64,000 nucleotides of DNA, from contig NZ_CP025394.1 of assembly GCF_002943525.1 (NCBI RefSeq), positions 248,001 to 312,000 on the forward strand. The letters run 5' to 3'. A program made the position numbers and the translations under genes. Below, in pieces: positions 8,223 to 15,871 of the stretch (position 1 is its first letter; each line of letters opens with the position of its first letter). The notes beneath the pieces were generated by a model that saw only the letters and a list, made by a program, of their open reading frames with translations, was not told the origin of the DNA and ran no database searches. Source of the DNA: Kitasatospora sp. MMS16-BH015 (GTDB taxonomy: Bacteria; Actinomycetota; Actinomycetes; Streptomycetales; Streptomycetaceae).

Positions 8223-9470
8223 ATGAAGGTCGCGTTGATGACGGCGGGCTCGCGGGGCGACGTGGCGCCGTACACAGGGCTCGGTCACGAACTCGCCCTG
8301 GCGGGGCACCAGGTGACCCTGGTCACCCACGCCCGGTTCCGGCCGCTGGCCGAGGCGGCCGGGCTCGGCTTCCACCCGCTGGCGGTCGACCCGCGCGAAC
8401 AGCTCGCCTCCGCCCGGGGGCAGGGGCTGCACCGCAGCAGGGGCTCGGTGGGCAAGCTCGCCCGGGTGGTCTCGCTGGCCCGCGGCCTGGTCGCCGACCT
8501 GGCCGAGGACCTGCTCACGGCCGCCCGCGGGCACGAGGTGCTGCTGCTCTCCAGCTCCCTGGCGCCGCTCGGCCACACCATCGGCACCGGCCTGGGCCTG
8601 CCCACCCTCGGCCTCTACCTCCAACCCCTCACGGCCACGGCCGAGTTCGCCCCACCGGTGCTCGGCGCCCACTCCTGGGGCGCCACCCCCAACCGGCTGG
8701 CCGGCCGCGCGGTGAGCGCTGCCGTGGACGCCATCTTCGCGGACACCAACCGTGCCATGCGGGCCCGCCTCGGCCTGCCGCCCACCTCCCTCCGCGCGGC
8801 CCGCCACACTCGCGAACACCAGGACTGGCCCGTCCTGCACGGCTTCAGCCCCTTGGTCGTCCCCCGTCCCCGCGACTGGCGCCCGGGCCTCCGACTCGCG
8901 GGCTACTGGTGGCCCCACGACTCCCCCGGCACCCAACTCCCACACCAGCTAACCGACTTCCTCGCCGCCGGCCCGCCTCCGGTCTACCTCGGCCTCGGCT
9001 CCGCCACCGTCCCCGACCCGGCAGCGGTCAGCCGCACCTTCGTCCAGGCCCTCCGCACGGCCGGGCTGCGCGGCATCCTGCAGCGCGGCTGGAGCGAACT
9101 CCACGCCGAGGGCGAAGACCTCCTCACCATCGACGAGGTCCCCCACCGCCTCCTCTTCCCCCACCTCGCCGCCGTCGTCCACCACGCCGGCGCGGGCACC
9201 ACCGCCGCCGGCCTCCGCGCCGGCGTCCCGGCCGTCCCCCTCCCCGTCCAGTTCGACGCCGGCTTCTGGGCCCAGCGCCTGGTCACCCTCGGCGTGGCCC
9301 CCCGCGCCCTCCCCCTCCGCCGCCTCACCCCCACCCCGCTGGCCGCCGCCCTCCGCGAAGCCACCACCAACCCCACCTACACCCAGCGCGCCCGCACCCT
9401 CGCCACCCACCTGGCCACCGAGGACAGCACCGCCCCGGTCCTCAGCGCCCTCACCCACCTGCCTGGCTGA
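8223..9470 (+). CDS. Glycosyltransferase, GT1/MGT-like
   Basis: A 415-residue GT-B glycosyltransferase of the UGT/macrolide-GT type. The N-terminus MKVALMTAGSRGDVAPYTGLGHELALAGH is the acceptor-domain Rossmann start. The donor site is marked by HHAGAGTTAAGLRAGVPAVPLPVQFDAGFWAQRL (residues about 325-360), like the PSPG region of sterol and macrolide glycosyltransferases. The acceptor is unknown; lipids, sterols and natural products are possible. Two starts fit, ATG 8214 (MGGMKV) and ATG 8223; I prefer 8223 because homologs begin MKV, but neither has a strong Shine-Dalgarno. No sugar-nucleotide genes adjoin it. Confidence 0.85.
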   Translation: MKVALMTAGSRGDVAPYTGLGHELALAGHQVTLVTHARFRPLAEAAGLGFHPLAVDPREQLASARGQGLHRSRGSVGKLARVVSLARGLVADLAEDLLTAARGHEVLLLSSSLAPLGHTIGTGLGLPTLGLYLQPLTATAEFAPPVLGAHSWGATPNRLAGRAVSAAVDAIFADTNRAMRARLGLPPTSLRAARHTREHQDWPVLHGFSPLVVPRPRDWRPGLRLAGYWWPHDSPGTQLPHQLTDFLAAGPPPVYLGLGSATVPDPAAVSRTFVQALRTAGLRGILQRGWSELHAEGEDLLTIDEVPHRLLFPHLAAVVHHAGAGTTAAGLRAGVPAVPLPVQFDAGFWAQRLVTLGVAPRALPLRRLTPTPLAAALREATTNPTYTQRARTLATHLATEDSTAPVLSALTHLPG

Positions 9471-9551
9471 GCTCCCCCAAGCCCGCCACCGGCCGCCCCG
9501 CCCACTCGCCTGCCCGAATCCGACCGGCCCGCGACCGGTTAAGCTCACTCG

Positions 9552-10247
9552 GTGCCCACCGAGACCACCCCGCCCGCCGCCGCCCGCCTGCCTTGGCTGC
9601 GGCTCGGCGTGCTGGTGCTGGTCCTCGCGGCAGCGGCTGCCTCGCTCCTGCTCTGGCAGCCGACCGAACTGCTCACCCAAGGTGGCGCGGGACCCTGGCG
9701 GCTGCCGGTGTTCGTCGCCGTCTACGCGCTCGGCACGCTGGCCTTCATGCCCAAGCCCGCCCTCAACGCGGCGGCCGGCCTGCTGCTCGGCAGCCGTCTC
9801 GGCATCCCGCTGGCCGTCCTCGGCACCACCCTCGGCGCCCTGCTCGCCTTCGGCCTGGGCCGCTCCCTCGGCCGTGACGCCCTCCGGCCCCTACTCAAGG
9901 CCCGTGCCCTCGCCGCCCTCGACCGCCGCCTCACCGAACAGGGCTTCCGCAGCGTCCTGCTGCTCCGCCTCATCCCCGGCATGCCCTTCCAGGCCGCCAA
10001 CTACGGCGCCGCCTTCTCCGGCGTCGGCCTGCTCCCGTTCACCGCCGGCACGGCCCTCGGCATCCTCCCCGGCACCGCCGCCTACGTGATCGCGGGCGCC
10101 AGCGCCACCTCCCCCACCTCCCCGGCCTTCCTCCTCTCCGGCGGCGTGATCGCCGCCATGGGACTGCTCAGCCTGCTCTCCCTCTGGCGCACCACCCGCC
10201 GCGACCGCCACCAGCCGGCCACCCCCCAGCTCCAGCCCCTCCCCTGA
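9552..10247 (+). CDS. TVP38/TMEM64 (VTT domain) membrane protein
   Basis: A 231-residue polytopic membrane protein with a VTT/DedA-like core: KPALNAAAGLLLGSRLGIPLAVLGTTLGALLAFGLGRSLGRDAL followed by LLLRLIPGMPFQAANYGAAFSGV. Members of this family are linked to lipid scrambling and membrane homeostasis; the precise role here is not known. The GTG start at 9552 lacks a strong Shine-Dalgarno. The stop codon TGA at 10245-10247 is also the left target-site duplication of the passenger-bearing IS, so the element landed exactly at the gene's end and left the reading frame complete. Confidence 0.88.
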   Translation: MPTETTPPAAARLPWLRLGVLVLVLAAAAASLLLWQPTELLTQGGAGPWRLPVFVAVYALGTLAFMPKPALNAAAGLLLGSRLGIPLAVLGTTLGALLAFGLGRSLGRDALRPLLKARALAALDRRLTEQGFRSVLLLRLIPGMPFQAANYGAAFSGVGLLPFTAGTALGILPGTAAYVIAGASATSPTSPAFLLSGGVIAAMGLLSLLSLWRTTRRDRHQPATPQLQPLP

Positions 10248-10263
10248 GAGGACGTTCTGAGCC
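10248..10263. repeat. Left terminal inverted repeat
   Basis: GAGGACGTTCTGAGCC, an exact inverted match to 13624-13639. It directly follows the TGA stop codon of the VTT-domain gene. Confidence 0.88.
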
Positions 10264-10292
10264 ACTTTGCCCGGTTCGGCTGTTGGCTCAGG

Positions 10293-11039
10293 TCAGGAGG
10301 GCTGGTGAGCCGGGGAGCCCGGGTGGGGCCGCATCAGTAGCAGGTCCTCGCCCCAGGCGTCCAGCACCGCCCTGTGGCCGGCGGCCCGGGCAGCCGCCTC
10401 GACCCGGGCGAAGAGCCGCTGCTGCGGCGCCACTTCGCCGGTCGCGGTGATCCGGGCGACGGTGTCCAGCAGTGCGGCGCTCTCCCAGCCGGGCAGCGGG
10501 AACCGGTCCAGCTCCCAGGCCAGATACTTGTTGTAGGGGCGCGGTCGGCGGTCCAGGGCGAAGAGCAGGTCGAGCAGGAATCCGACACTGGCGGCTGCGT
10601 CGAGGTGGCCGGCGAGCGGGTTGCCATCGCGGTGGTTCTTGACCGAGCGGTAGAGCGCGTTGGCGTAGGCGTCCAGCAGGGCGGCGCCGGACCGGAAGGC
10701 CTCCTCGGCGCCGAGCCGTCCCATCGCGGCGACGATCCGGGTGACCTCCCCGTCGCGGCGGTCGACCAGCACCCGGGAGCGGGCGATGGCGTACCGCTCC
10801 CAGTCGGCGGGCCGGCGGAACCGTTCGAGGGTGGTGACGACCAGGTCGAGCCGCGCGGAGCGGTAGCCGTCGAGCGCAGCCAGTTCGCTCGCCGCGTCGT
10901 CGGCGAGGATGACGTAGAGGTCGTGGTCGGAGTGACGGGTGGTCATGCCGTCGTGGGCCCGGGAGCCCTTGAGGACGAGCCCGACGACGGCAGGGTCGGC
11001 CGTCGCATCGGCGACAAACGCCGCGAAATCCAGCGTCAC
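10293..11039 (-). CDS. Nucleotidyltransferase domain protein (passenger)
   Basis: A 248-residue protein of the Pol-beta-like nucleotidyltransferase superfamily, the fold of ANT aminoglycoside-modifying enzymes. The diagnostic motif is LKGSRAHDGMTTRHSDHDLYVI: a Gly-Ser pair followed by Asp-x-Asp metal ligands (residues about 24-45). The C-terminal half is helical and resembles the four-helix substrate domain of kanamycin- or streptomycin-type adenylyltransferases. The activity is not proved; it may modify an antibiotic, nucleotide or protein. The GTG start at 11039 overlaps the stop of the upstream GNAT gene (GTGA), which implies translational coupling. It is the last gene inside the IS, 29 bases from the left terminal repeat region. 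Confidence 0.8.
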   Translation of the reverse strand: MTLDFAAFVADATADPAVVGLVLKGSRAHDGMTTRHSDHDLYVILADDAASELAALDGYRSARLDLVVTTLERFRRPADWERYAIARSRVLVDRRDGEVTRIVAAMGRLGAEEAFRSGAALLDAYANALYRSVKNHRDGNPLAGHLDAAASVGFLLDLLFALDRRPRPYNKYLAWELDRFPLPGWESAALLDTVARITATGEVAPQQRLFARVEAAARAAGHRAVLDAWGEDLLLMRPHPGSPAHQPS

Positions 11040-11524
11040 GCCAGGTCCTTGCGCATCAGCGTGCACATCGTCTCGTACCGCTGGAGCGAGCCGTCCTCGG
11101 CCTCCACGTCCCAGGAGTCGAGTTCGCGGCCGAAGGCCTGGTAGCCCAGGCGTTCGTAGAGGGCGCGGGCGCGCGGGTTGCTCTCCTCGACGGCGAGTTC
11201 GGCGCGGGTCAGGCCCCGGGCGCTGATCCGCTGCTCGGCGGAGCGGATCAGCAGCGTGCCGATCCCGCAGGACTGCAGGGCCGGGTGGACACCGAGTTGC
11301 CAGAGCGTGCCGGCGCCGGGCTTGACCGTGTAGTCGATGCCGCCGACCGCCACCGGTCGCCCGACCGGCGTGCAGACCGCCAGGTAGTCGATCTCGCCCG
11401 CCTCGGCGCGGCGGATCTGGTGGACGAGTTCGCGCACGTGCTTGGGGGAGCCGGCCCAGACGCAGGCCGGCAGGTCCGCGTCGGTGAGGCCGCGCACCGA
11501 CAGGTGCAGCCTGATCACGGTCAT
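11036..11524 (-). CDS. GNAT family N-acetyltransferase (passenger)
   Basis: A 162-residue GNAT. Acetyl-CoA-binding motif A is WQLGVHPALQSCGIGTLLIRSAEQ (Q-S-C-G-I-G-T), and motif B is AELAVEESNPRARALYERLGYQAFGRE. Both are complete, so the enzyme is likely active; the acceptor amine is unknown. The ATG at 11524 follows AAGGGA; an ATG 39 bases earlier would add an Arg-rich stretch without homology. It sits inside the IS between a second GNAT and the nucleotidyltransferase, whose start it overlaps by 4 bases. Confidence 0.85.
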   Translation of the reverse strand: MTVIRLHLSVRGLTDADLPACVWAGSPKHVRELVHQIRRAEAGEIDYLAVCTPVGRPVAVGGIDYTVKPGAGTLWQLGVHPALQSCGIGTLLIRSAEQRISARGLTRAELAVEESNPRARALYERLGYQAFGRELDSWDVEAEDGSLQRYETMCTLMRKDLA

Positions 11525-11564
11525 CGCCGCATCCCTTCGACTCCGACAGCGGCCGTCTGCCATT

Positions 11565-12182
11565 TCAGCAGTCGGGCCCCGTGCCGTCCAAGGGGTTTCG
11601 GCTCAGGGCCGTGTGCCCCGAGCCGGTTCCCGCTTGCTGCCAGTGGTCAGCACCATGGGCTGGTCCGCGGGACAGGTTGCGGACGTACCAGTCGAACCGG
11701 TTGCCGTCCGGGTTCAGGGCTTGTTTGACGTAGGTGAAGTTCGCCCTGCGGGCGACCGCGGCCGAGCCTGGGTTCTCCGGAGCTACCTGGATCACCGCCT
11801 GATCTGCTCCTTCGCCTGTCGCGTATCGGCAGACCAGGAGGACCGCGCGGGTCGCCAGGCCCCGTCCGCGCCAGGCGGGGTAGAGCCCGTAGGCGATGTT
11901 CACCTGCCCAGCGGCAAGGCCGGGCATCTCGAACCGGAGGTCGATCGTTCCCGCGAGGGTTTGCTCGGCGCCCACTCGGATTCCGAAGGCGCGCAACGGT
12001 CCCTTGGTGGCCCACTGTTCCATGCAGTGGCGGATGTATTTCTCGGTGCCGGCCCGAGTGCCCGGCCCCCCGTTCAGCCAGCGCACCAAGAGGTCGTCCT
12101 CGCCGGCCAGGTGGGCGTTGACGTCGGCCAGGCTCAGGGGCGACAGGGTGAGATCGCCGACGGTCAGCTTCAGATCACGCAT
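11565..12182 (-). CDS. GNAT family N-acetyltransferase, AAC(6')/RimJ-like (passenger)
   Basis: A 205-residue GNAT of the RimJ/AAC(6')-like group, recognised by LTLSPLSLADVNAHLAGEDDLLVRWLNGG near the N-terminus and the acetyl-CoA motif AYGLYPAWRGRGLATRAVLLVCRY. The C-terminal segment QVAPENPGSAAVARRANFTYV is the usual motif B. Some relatives acetylate aminoglycosides, others ribosomal proteins; the target here is open. The ATG at 12182 starts the recognisable domain. It follows the wHTH accessory gene by 62 bases and precedes the second GNAT by 40 bases, consistent with one transcript running from the transposase end. Confidence 0.83.
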   Translation of the reverse strand: MRDLKLTVGDLTLSPLSLADVNAHLAGEDDLLVRWLNGGPGTRAGTEKYIRHCMEQWATKGPLRAFGIRVGAEQTLAGTIDLRFEMPGLAAGQVNIAYGLYPAWRGRGLATRAVLLVCRYATGEGADQAVIQVAPENPGSAAVARRANFTYVKQALNPDGNRFDWYVRNLSRGPAHGADHWQQAGTGSGHTALSRNPLDGTGPDC

Positions 12183-12244
12183 CCGCCGACTCTCGGTCCT
12201 TCCACGGTGGCCAGGCAATCCAATATCCAGGTGGTGCCACCGAT

Positions 12245-12703
12245 TCAACTGTCGACTTGGGTCGAGTGCGCTGGTGGTGCGGAGTTGCTCGGGCGGTGCT
12301 GGGCGAACAGGCCGGGTTCGGGCTCGGTGAGGATGCCGAGGCTGACCAGGCGCTTGAGCTTGTGCCGGGTGCTCTCGATGTTCTTCGGCATGATGGCGAG
12401 GTCGAGGCGCTCGCACAGGTCGCGGGCGCGCATCGGCCCGGCGGCGTCGGCGTAGACGGTGAGGATCTGCTGGTAGGCCGGGTGGGCCGGCAGGACGGGC
12501 GGCGATTCGGCTGGCTCCGGGGCCGTCGGGGGGAGGGCGAGGAGCGTCTTGCGGGCCACCGCCAGGTTCTCCATCTCCTCGTCGAGTTCACGCAGGCGCA
12601 AGGTGAGGTCGTCGATCTGGACGCGGAGCTGTTCCGCGGCGGTAGCGAGCCCCCGCTCGCGTGCGTCGATCCGCTCCAGGAGCGGCGTGATCTGGGCGTC
12701 CAT
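12245..12703 (-). CDS. IS accessory protein: coiled coil plus winged helix
   Basis: A 152-residue protein. Residues 5-58 form a heptad-rich helix (ERIDARERGLATAAEQLRVQIDDLTLRLRELDEEMENLAVARKTLL). Residues about 74-140 resemble a winged helix (YQQILTVYADAAGPMRARDLCERLDLAIMPKNIESTRHKLKRLVSLGILTEPEPGLF). It starts 4 bases after the transposase stop, so it is almost certainly cotranslated. I infer a DNA-binding partner or regulator of the transposase. The name is mine; I do not recognise a characterised homolog. Confidence 0.7.
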   Translation of the reverse strand: MDAQITPLLERIDARERGLATAAEQLRVQIDDLTLRLRELDEEMENLAVARKTLLALPPTAPEPAESPPVLPAHPAYQQILTVYADAAGPMRARDLCERLDLAIMPKNIESTRHKLKRLVSLGILTEPEPGLFAQHRPSNSAPPAHSTQVDS

Positions 12704-12707
12704 GCGG

Positions 12708-13538
12708 TCACCCGCGCCAGGTGGGCGTGGTCTGACCGGTCAGCCGGCGCGCCATCACGTCGATCATGGCCCAGCGCACCCTGGACTCCGAGGACTTCGG
12801 CCTGCTCTCGTAGTCCCGCACGAGCCGCCGGAACAGCATGAGGATGCCGAGCGTCTGCTCCACGATCCATCTCTTGGCCTGCGGGACGAAGCCGACGCCC
12901 TTGTCGGCGGGGTTGCGTTCGACGATCTCGACGTCGATGCCGACCGTGGTGCCGTGCTCGACGACGGTCTTCTTGAAACCTTGATCCACCAGCGCCTTCT
13001 TGATGGTGCCGATGGGGGCGACCTGGCCGAGGAGGGCGATGCCGAACGCGTTGTCGTGCGCGCTGGCCGCCAGCACGGTCACGGCGATGACCAGGCCGAG
13101 GACGTCGACCGCCAGCCCGCGCTTGCGGCCGGGCACCTTCTTCGCCGCGTCCTTCCCGGTCGTGGCCGCGGGCACGTTCACCGCGGCGTGGACGCTCTGC
13201 GTGTCGAGTACGACCAGGCTCGGATCCTCCGACCTCCCGGCCTTCTCCCGGACCTGCCAGCGCAGCAGGTCGTTGATCTTCACGTCCGTGCCGTCGTCGC
13301 GCCAGGCCGCGAAGTAGCAGTAGACGGCCGACTTCGGCGGCAGGTCGTGCGGGAGGTAGTCCCACTGGCAGTCGGTCCTACCCTGATACAGGATCGCGTT
13401 GACGATCTCCCGTATCTCGTAACGGCCCTGGTGCTCCGTCGGAGACGGATGGTCGGCCTTCCAAGCCGCGATCACCGGCTCGATCAACGCCCACCGCTCA
13501 TCGGACAAGTCGCTTTTGTAGGGCTTGCGGTCACTCAC
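12708..13538 (-). CDS. IS5-family DDE transposase
   Basis: A full-length 276-residue transposase. The start SDRKPYKSDLSDERWALIEPVI is the usual IS5 N-terminal domain. The DDE residues are placed in VVLDTQSV, VDQGFKKTVVEHG and KRWIVEQTLG, and the basic block PGRKRGLAVDVLG is also present. There is no frameshift. The GTG at 13538 is the start used by relatives; the longer frame upstream is not supported. The gene reads inward from the right terminal repeat and heads the five-gene array inside the element. Confidence 0.9.
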   Translation of the reverse strand: MSDRKPYKSDLSDERWALIEPVIAAWKADHPSPTEHQGRYEIREIVNAILYQGRTDCQWDYLPHDLPPKSAVYCYFAAWRDDGTDVKINDLLRWQVREKAGRSEDPSLVVLDTQSVHAAVNVPAATTGKDAAKKVPGRKRGLAVDVLGLVIAVTVLAASAHDNAFGIALLGQVAPIGTIKKALVDQGFKKTVVEHGTTVGIDVEIVERNPADKGVGFVPQAKRWIVEQTLGILMLFRRLVRDYESRPKSSESRVRWAMIDVMARRLTGQTTPTWRG

Positions 13539-13623
13539 CCTGAAAGCCCAGCAGGACCAAGCCGCGCGACCGGCCTGAACCGCCCAAGCCCACACGATCA
13601 GGTGACCACAAGACGTTCATACC

Positions 13624-13639
13624 GGCTCAGAACGTCCTC
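13624..13639. repeat. Right terminal inverted repeat
   Basis: GGCTCAGAACGTCCTC, the exact inverted partner of 10248-10263. The next three bases are TGA, matching the left target duplication. Confidence 0.88.
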
Positions 13640-13678
13640 TGAGACCCGCCGACCCCACGCGGGGCCCAGCCAGGCGAC

Positions 13679-14221
13679 TCAATCCCCAGCGGCGAATTCG
13701 ACGATCCGCGCCAACGACGGCTGCCAGCCCTGAGCGGTGTCCACGACCAGGCACGGGACGTCGAGCGCAATCGGAACCCACAGCTCGATCGGCCTCCTCC
13801 CCTCCGCGATGCGCTCCAAGAGCTCGGCGTCAGCGTGCACCACCCGCGAGGGCTCTTCGACGGCCCGGCGAGCGATGCGGACGCGGGCGAGTTCGGGATC
13901 GACCGTGCAGCGCACCACACGGATGTCGGCCAGCTCCGCGAGCGGCTCCAGGCCCGGACGCCACAGCCGGTCCTGGAAGGCCGCCTCCGCCACCAGGCTC
14001 GCTCCCGACCTCAGGAGCTCCCCGATGGTGCGGAAGAACTCCTCCAGGGTCTTCAGGTCCAAGGCACGATCGGCAGGATCCGCACCGCCGGCCATCCGCT
14101 CCTTGATCTCGTCCCGGCAGACGACCGGCCACCCGAGTGCCTCGGCCAAGGCATGCGCCAGCGTCGTCTTACCCGCCCCGGGCGGGCCACTGACAGCCAC
14201 CATCATCGGGCGTCGCGTCAT
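13679..14221 (-). CDS. AAA/zeta-toxin-like P-loop kinase
   Basis: A 180-residue P-loop ATPase. The Walker A motif is SGPPGAGKTTLAHALAEALG (residues about 10-29), followed by PVVCRDEIKERM, where small-molecule kinases of the AAA_33 type bind substrate. LARVRIARRAVEE looks like the arginine-rich lid. The substrate is unknown; relatives include chloramphenicol 3-O-phosphotransferase-like enzymes and zeta toxins. No antitoxin gene is adjacent. The ATG at 14221 follows GGGAGG. It lies just outside the right end of the passenger-bearing IS. Confidence 0.82.
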   Translation of the reverse strand: MTRRPMMVAVSGPPGAGKTTLAHALAEALGWPVVCRDEIKERMAGGADPADRALDLKTLEEFFRTIGELLRSGASLVAEAAFQDRLWRPGLEPLAELADIRVVRCTVDPELARVRIARRAVEEPSRVVHADAELLERIAEGRRPIELWVPIALDVPCLVVDTAQGWQPSLARIVEFAAGD

Positions 14222-14454
14222 GCCACCGCCTCCCGCTCGTACACCACGCCGCGCACGAACGCTCCTTCCCGCCCCGCGCTGCGAACGCGAGCCTACTCGA
14301 CGACCCCCACGAATCATGCGGGAAGATCCGCCCTCCCCGTGCTGCTCCACGGGTCTTGAGCATGGTGCTCCACTCCTTCCGGCGGTGTGGCGGTCTCCCC
14401 TCGACACGCCTGGACGCCGGCACCGACCGACTGTCCCCCTGGGACCGATGCGGC

Positions 14455-14483
14455 TTGACGAGCCTCCTGAGGTGCTGCGATCT
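14455..14483 (+). promoter_or_regulatory. Candidate promoter for 14520 gene
   Basis: TTGACG at 14455-14460, 17 bases, then CGATCT at 14478-14483. The -35 is good and the -10 poor. The ribosome binding site GAGGGGGAG follows before the ATG at 14520. The rest of the 298-base gap (14222-14519) holds a short direct repeat of TGCTCCAC near 14342 and 14370 and nothing else I can name. Confidence 0.3.
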
Positions 14484-14519
14484 TGAGCACTCGTCACACC
14501 GACTGAGGGGGAGTCAGCA

Positions 14520-15860
14520 ATGACGGAGACCACGCGACGCCGGGCGCTGTTCGCCGGGGCGATAGCCGGGCTGGCCGGGGCCGGGGTGGTGGGCGCGGCT
14601 GGGGAGGCCCAGGCCGGCAGCGCCACGGGGCCGGACTGGTTCAACGTGAAGGACTACGGCGCCATCGGGGACGGGACCACCGACGACACGGCGGCCGTGC
14701 AGCGGGCGCTGGACGCGGCGGCGGCCGGCGGGGGCGGGACGGTGTACTTCCCCGTCGGGCAGTACCGCGTGGTGCCGGGCACCGGCACGCCCGCCCTCGC
14801 GCTGAAGGGCAACGGCATCAAGCTGCTCGGGGCCGGCGCCAAGGCGGCCACCCTCGTGAAGGGCGGCAACGGGACGCTGCTGGCGATCTCCGGGCCCGCG
14901 ACCGACCCGAGCGGGGCGACCCACCGGCGGTACTGCTCGGTGGAGAACCTCGGCTTCAACGGCAGCGGCCGCACCGGCCTGCTCCTGGAGCTCTACTACA
15001 ACGACGACACGTACGTGCGCGACGTCTACATGTCCAGCAACAACGACATCGCCATCGACGCCGTGGAGTGCTGGGACTCGCGGTTCTACAACCTCGTCAT
15101 CGAGTCCTGCACCGGGACCGCCGACAGCACCGGCCAGCCGAACATCTACCTGCGCAACTCGGCCGCCGCCTCCGGCTACGGCTACAGCGGGGACAACAAC
15201 AACCAGCTGCACTTCGTCGGCTGCCGCCTGGAGGCCTTCGGCACCGGCGCGATCTGGATCACCGCCGGGGTCAACAACTCCAACAACCCGAACGGCATCT
15301 ACCTCACGGACTGCAAGTTCGAGTCCTCGCAGATGCAGGGCGGCCCGCACCTGAAGACGGACGCCTCCTGCCGCCACGTGTACGCGAGCAACATCTACTG
15401 CTACGCGGGCAACTTCGCGAGCAGCTACACGAGCCGGAAGCCGCAGAACATCATCGCCTGGGCGGCCAGCTTCAGCGCCCTGGAGAACGTCCTGATCACC
15501 AACGGCAGCGTCGCCACCGTCAACGCGGGCGTCGACCTCTACTCGGGCCCCGGCTCGACCGCCGTGGTCCGCAACGTGGTCGGCCAGTACACGACGGCTC
15601 CCACCGGGCCGCACATCTACTACGAGCCCAGCACGGGCGACTTTCGCGTCGAGGCCTCCTGGGGGACAACGGGCGCCCAGGCCTCGGGCACGGTGCCGAC
15701 GAAGAACGCGCCGAACCCCCCGCTCCGCCTGGTGGCCGGCCCGGTGAGCGACGCCTCCTTCACCCACCCGCCCCTGGACGGCACGATGGCGGTGGACACC
15801 ACCGACAACCGCCTGTACGTCCGCGTGGGCGGCGTCTGGTGCTGGGCCACCCTGAACTAG
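14520..15860 (+). CDS. Secreted pectate-lyase-fold protein
   Basis: A 446-residue secreted protein with a right-handed parallel beta-helix. A Tat-like signal (TETTRRRALFAGAIAGLAGAG) ends near residue 33. Next comes FNVKDYGAIGDGTTDDTAAVQRALDAAAAGGGGTVYFPVGQYRV, the hallmark of the pectate-lyase_3 / GH28-related domain. Short Asn- and Ser-rich turns typical of beta-helices run through the middle. The C-terminal part (GTMAVDTTDNRLYVRVGGVWCWATLN) is like phage tail-spike or capsular-depolymerase ends. A role in polysaccharide cleavage is inference. It is convergent with the kinase-like gene, whose stop lies 12 bases away. Confidence 0.85.
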   Translation: MTETTRRRALFAGAIAGLAGAGVVGAAGEAQAGSATGPDWFNVKDYGAIGDGTTDDTAAVQRALDAAAAGGGGTVYFPVGQYRVVPGTGTPALALKGNGIKLLGAGAKAATLVKGGNGTLLAISGPATDPSGATHRRYCSVENLGFNGSGRTGLLLELYYNDDTYVRDVYMSSNNDIAIDAVECWDSRFYNLVIESCTGTADSTGQPNIYLRNSAAASGYGYSGDNNNQLHFVGCRLEAFGTGAIWITAGVNNSNNPNGIYLTDCKFESSQMQGGPHLKTDASCRHVYASNIYCYAGNFASSYTSRKPQNIIAWAASFSALENVLITNGSVATVNAGVDLYSGPGSTAVVRNVVGQYTTAPTGPHIYYEPSTGDFRVEASWGTTGAQASGTVPTKNAPNPPLRLVAGPVSDASFTHPPLDGTMAVDTTDNRLYVRVGGVWCWATLN

Positions 15861-15871
15861 TCACCCCTCCA

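Larger units (their letters stand above)
10248..13639 (-). mobile_element. IS5-family element with three passenger genes
   Basis: The element is 3392 bp. Perfect 16-bp terminal inverted repeats, GAGGACGTTCTGAGCC (10248-10263) and its complement (13624-13639), are flanked by TGA on both sides (10245-10247 and 13640-13642), a TNA target duplication as made by the IS1031-type IS5 subgroup. From the right end it holds a transposase, a wHTH accessory protein, two GNAT acetyltransferases and a nucleotidyltransferase, all on the minus strand with short gaps or overlaps. No second copy of the terminal repeat lies inside, so the passengers are part of the mobile unit rather than neighbours. Confidence 0.82.

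Noticed and set aside
12180..12300. Search for an inner terminal repeat that would end the IS before the passenger genes
   Set aside because: No copy of GAGGACGTTCTGAGCC or a near match was seen, so the outer copy at 10248 is taken as the end.
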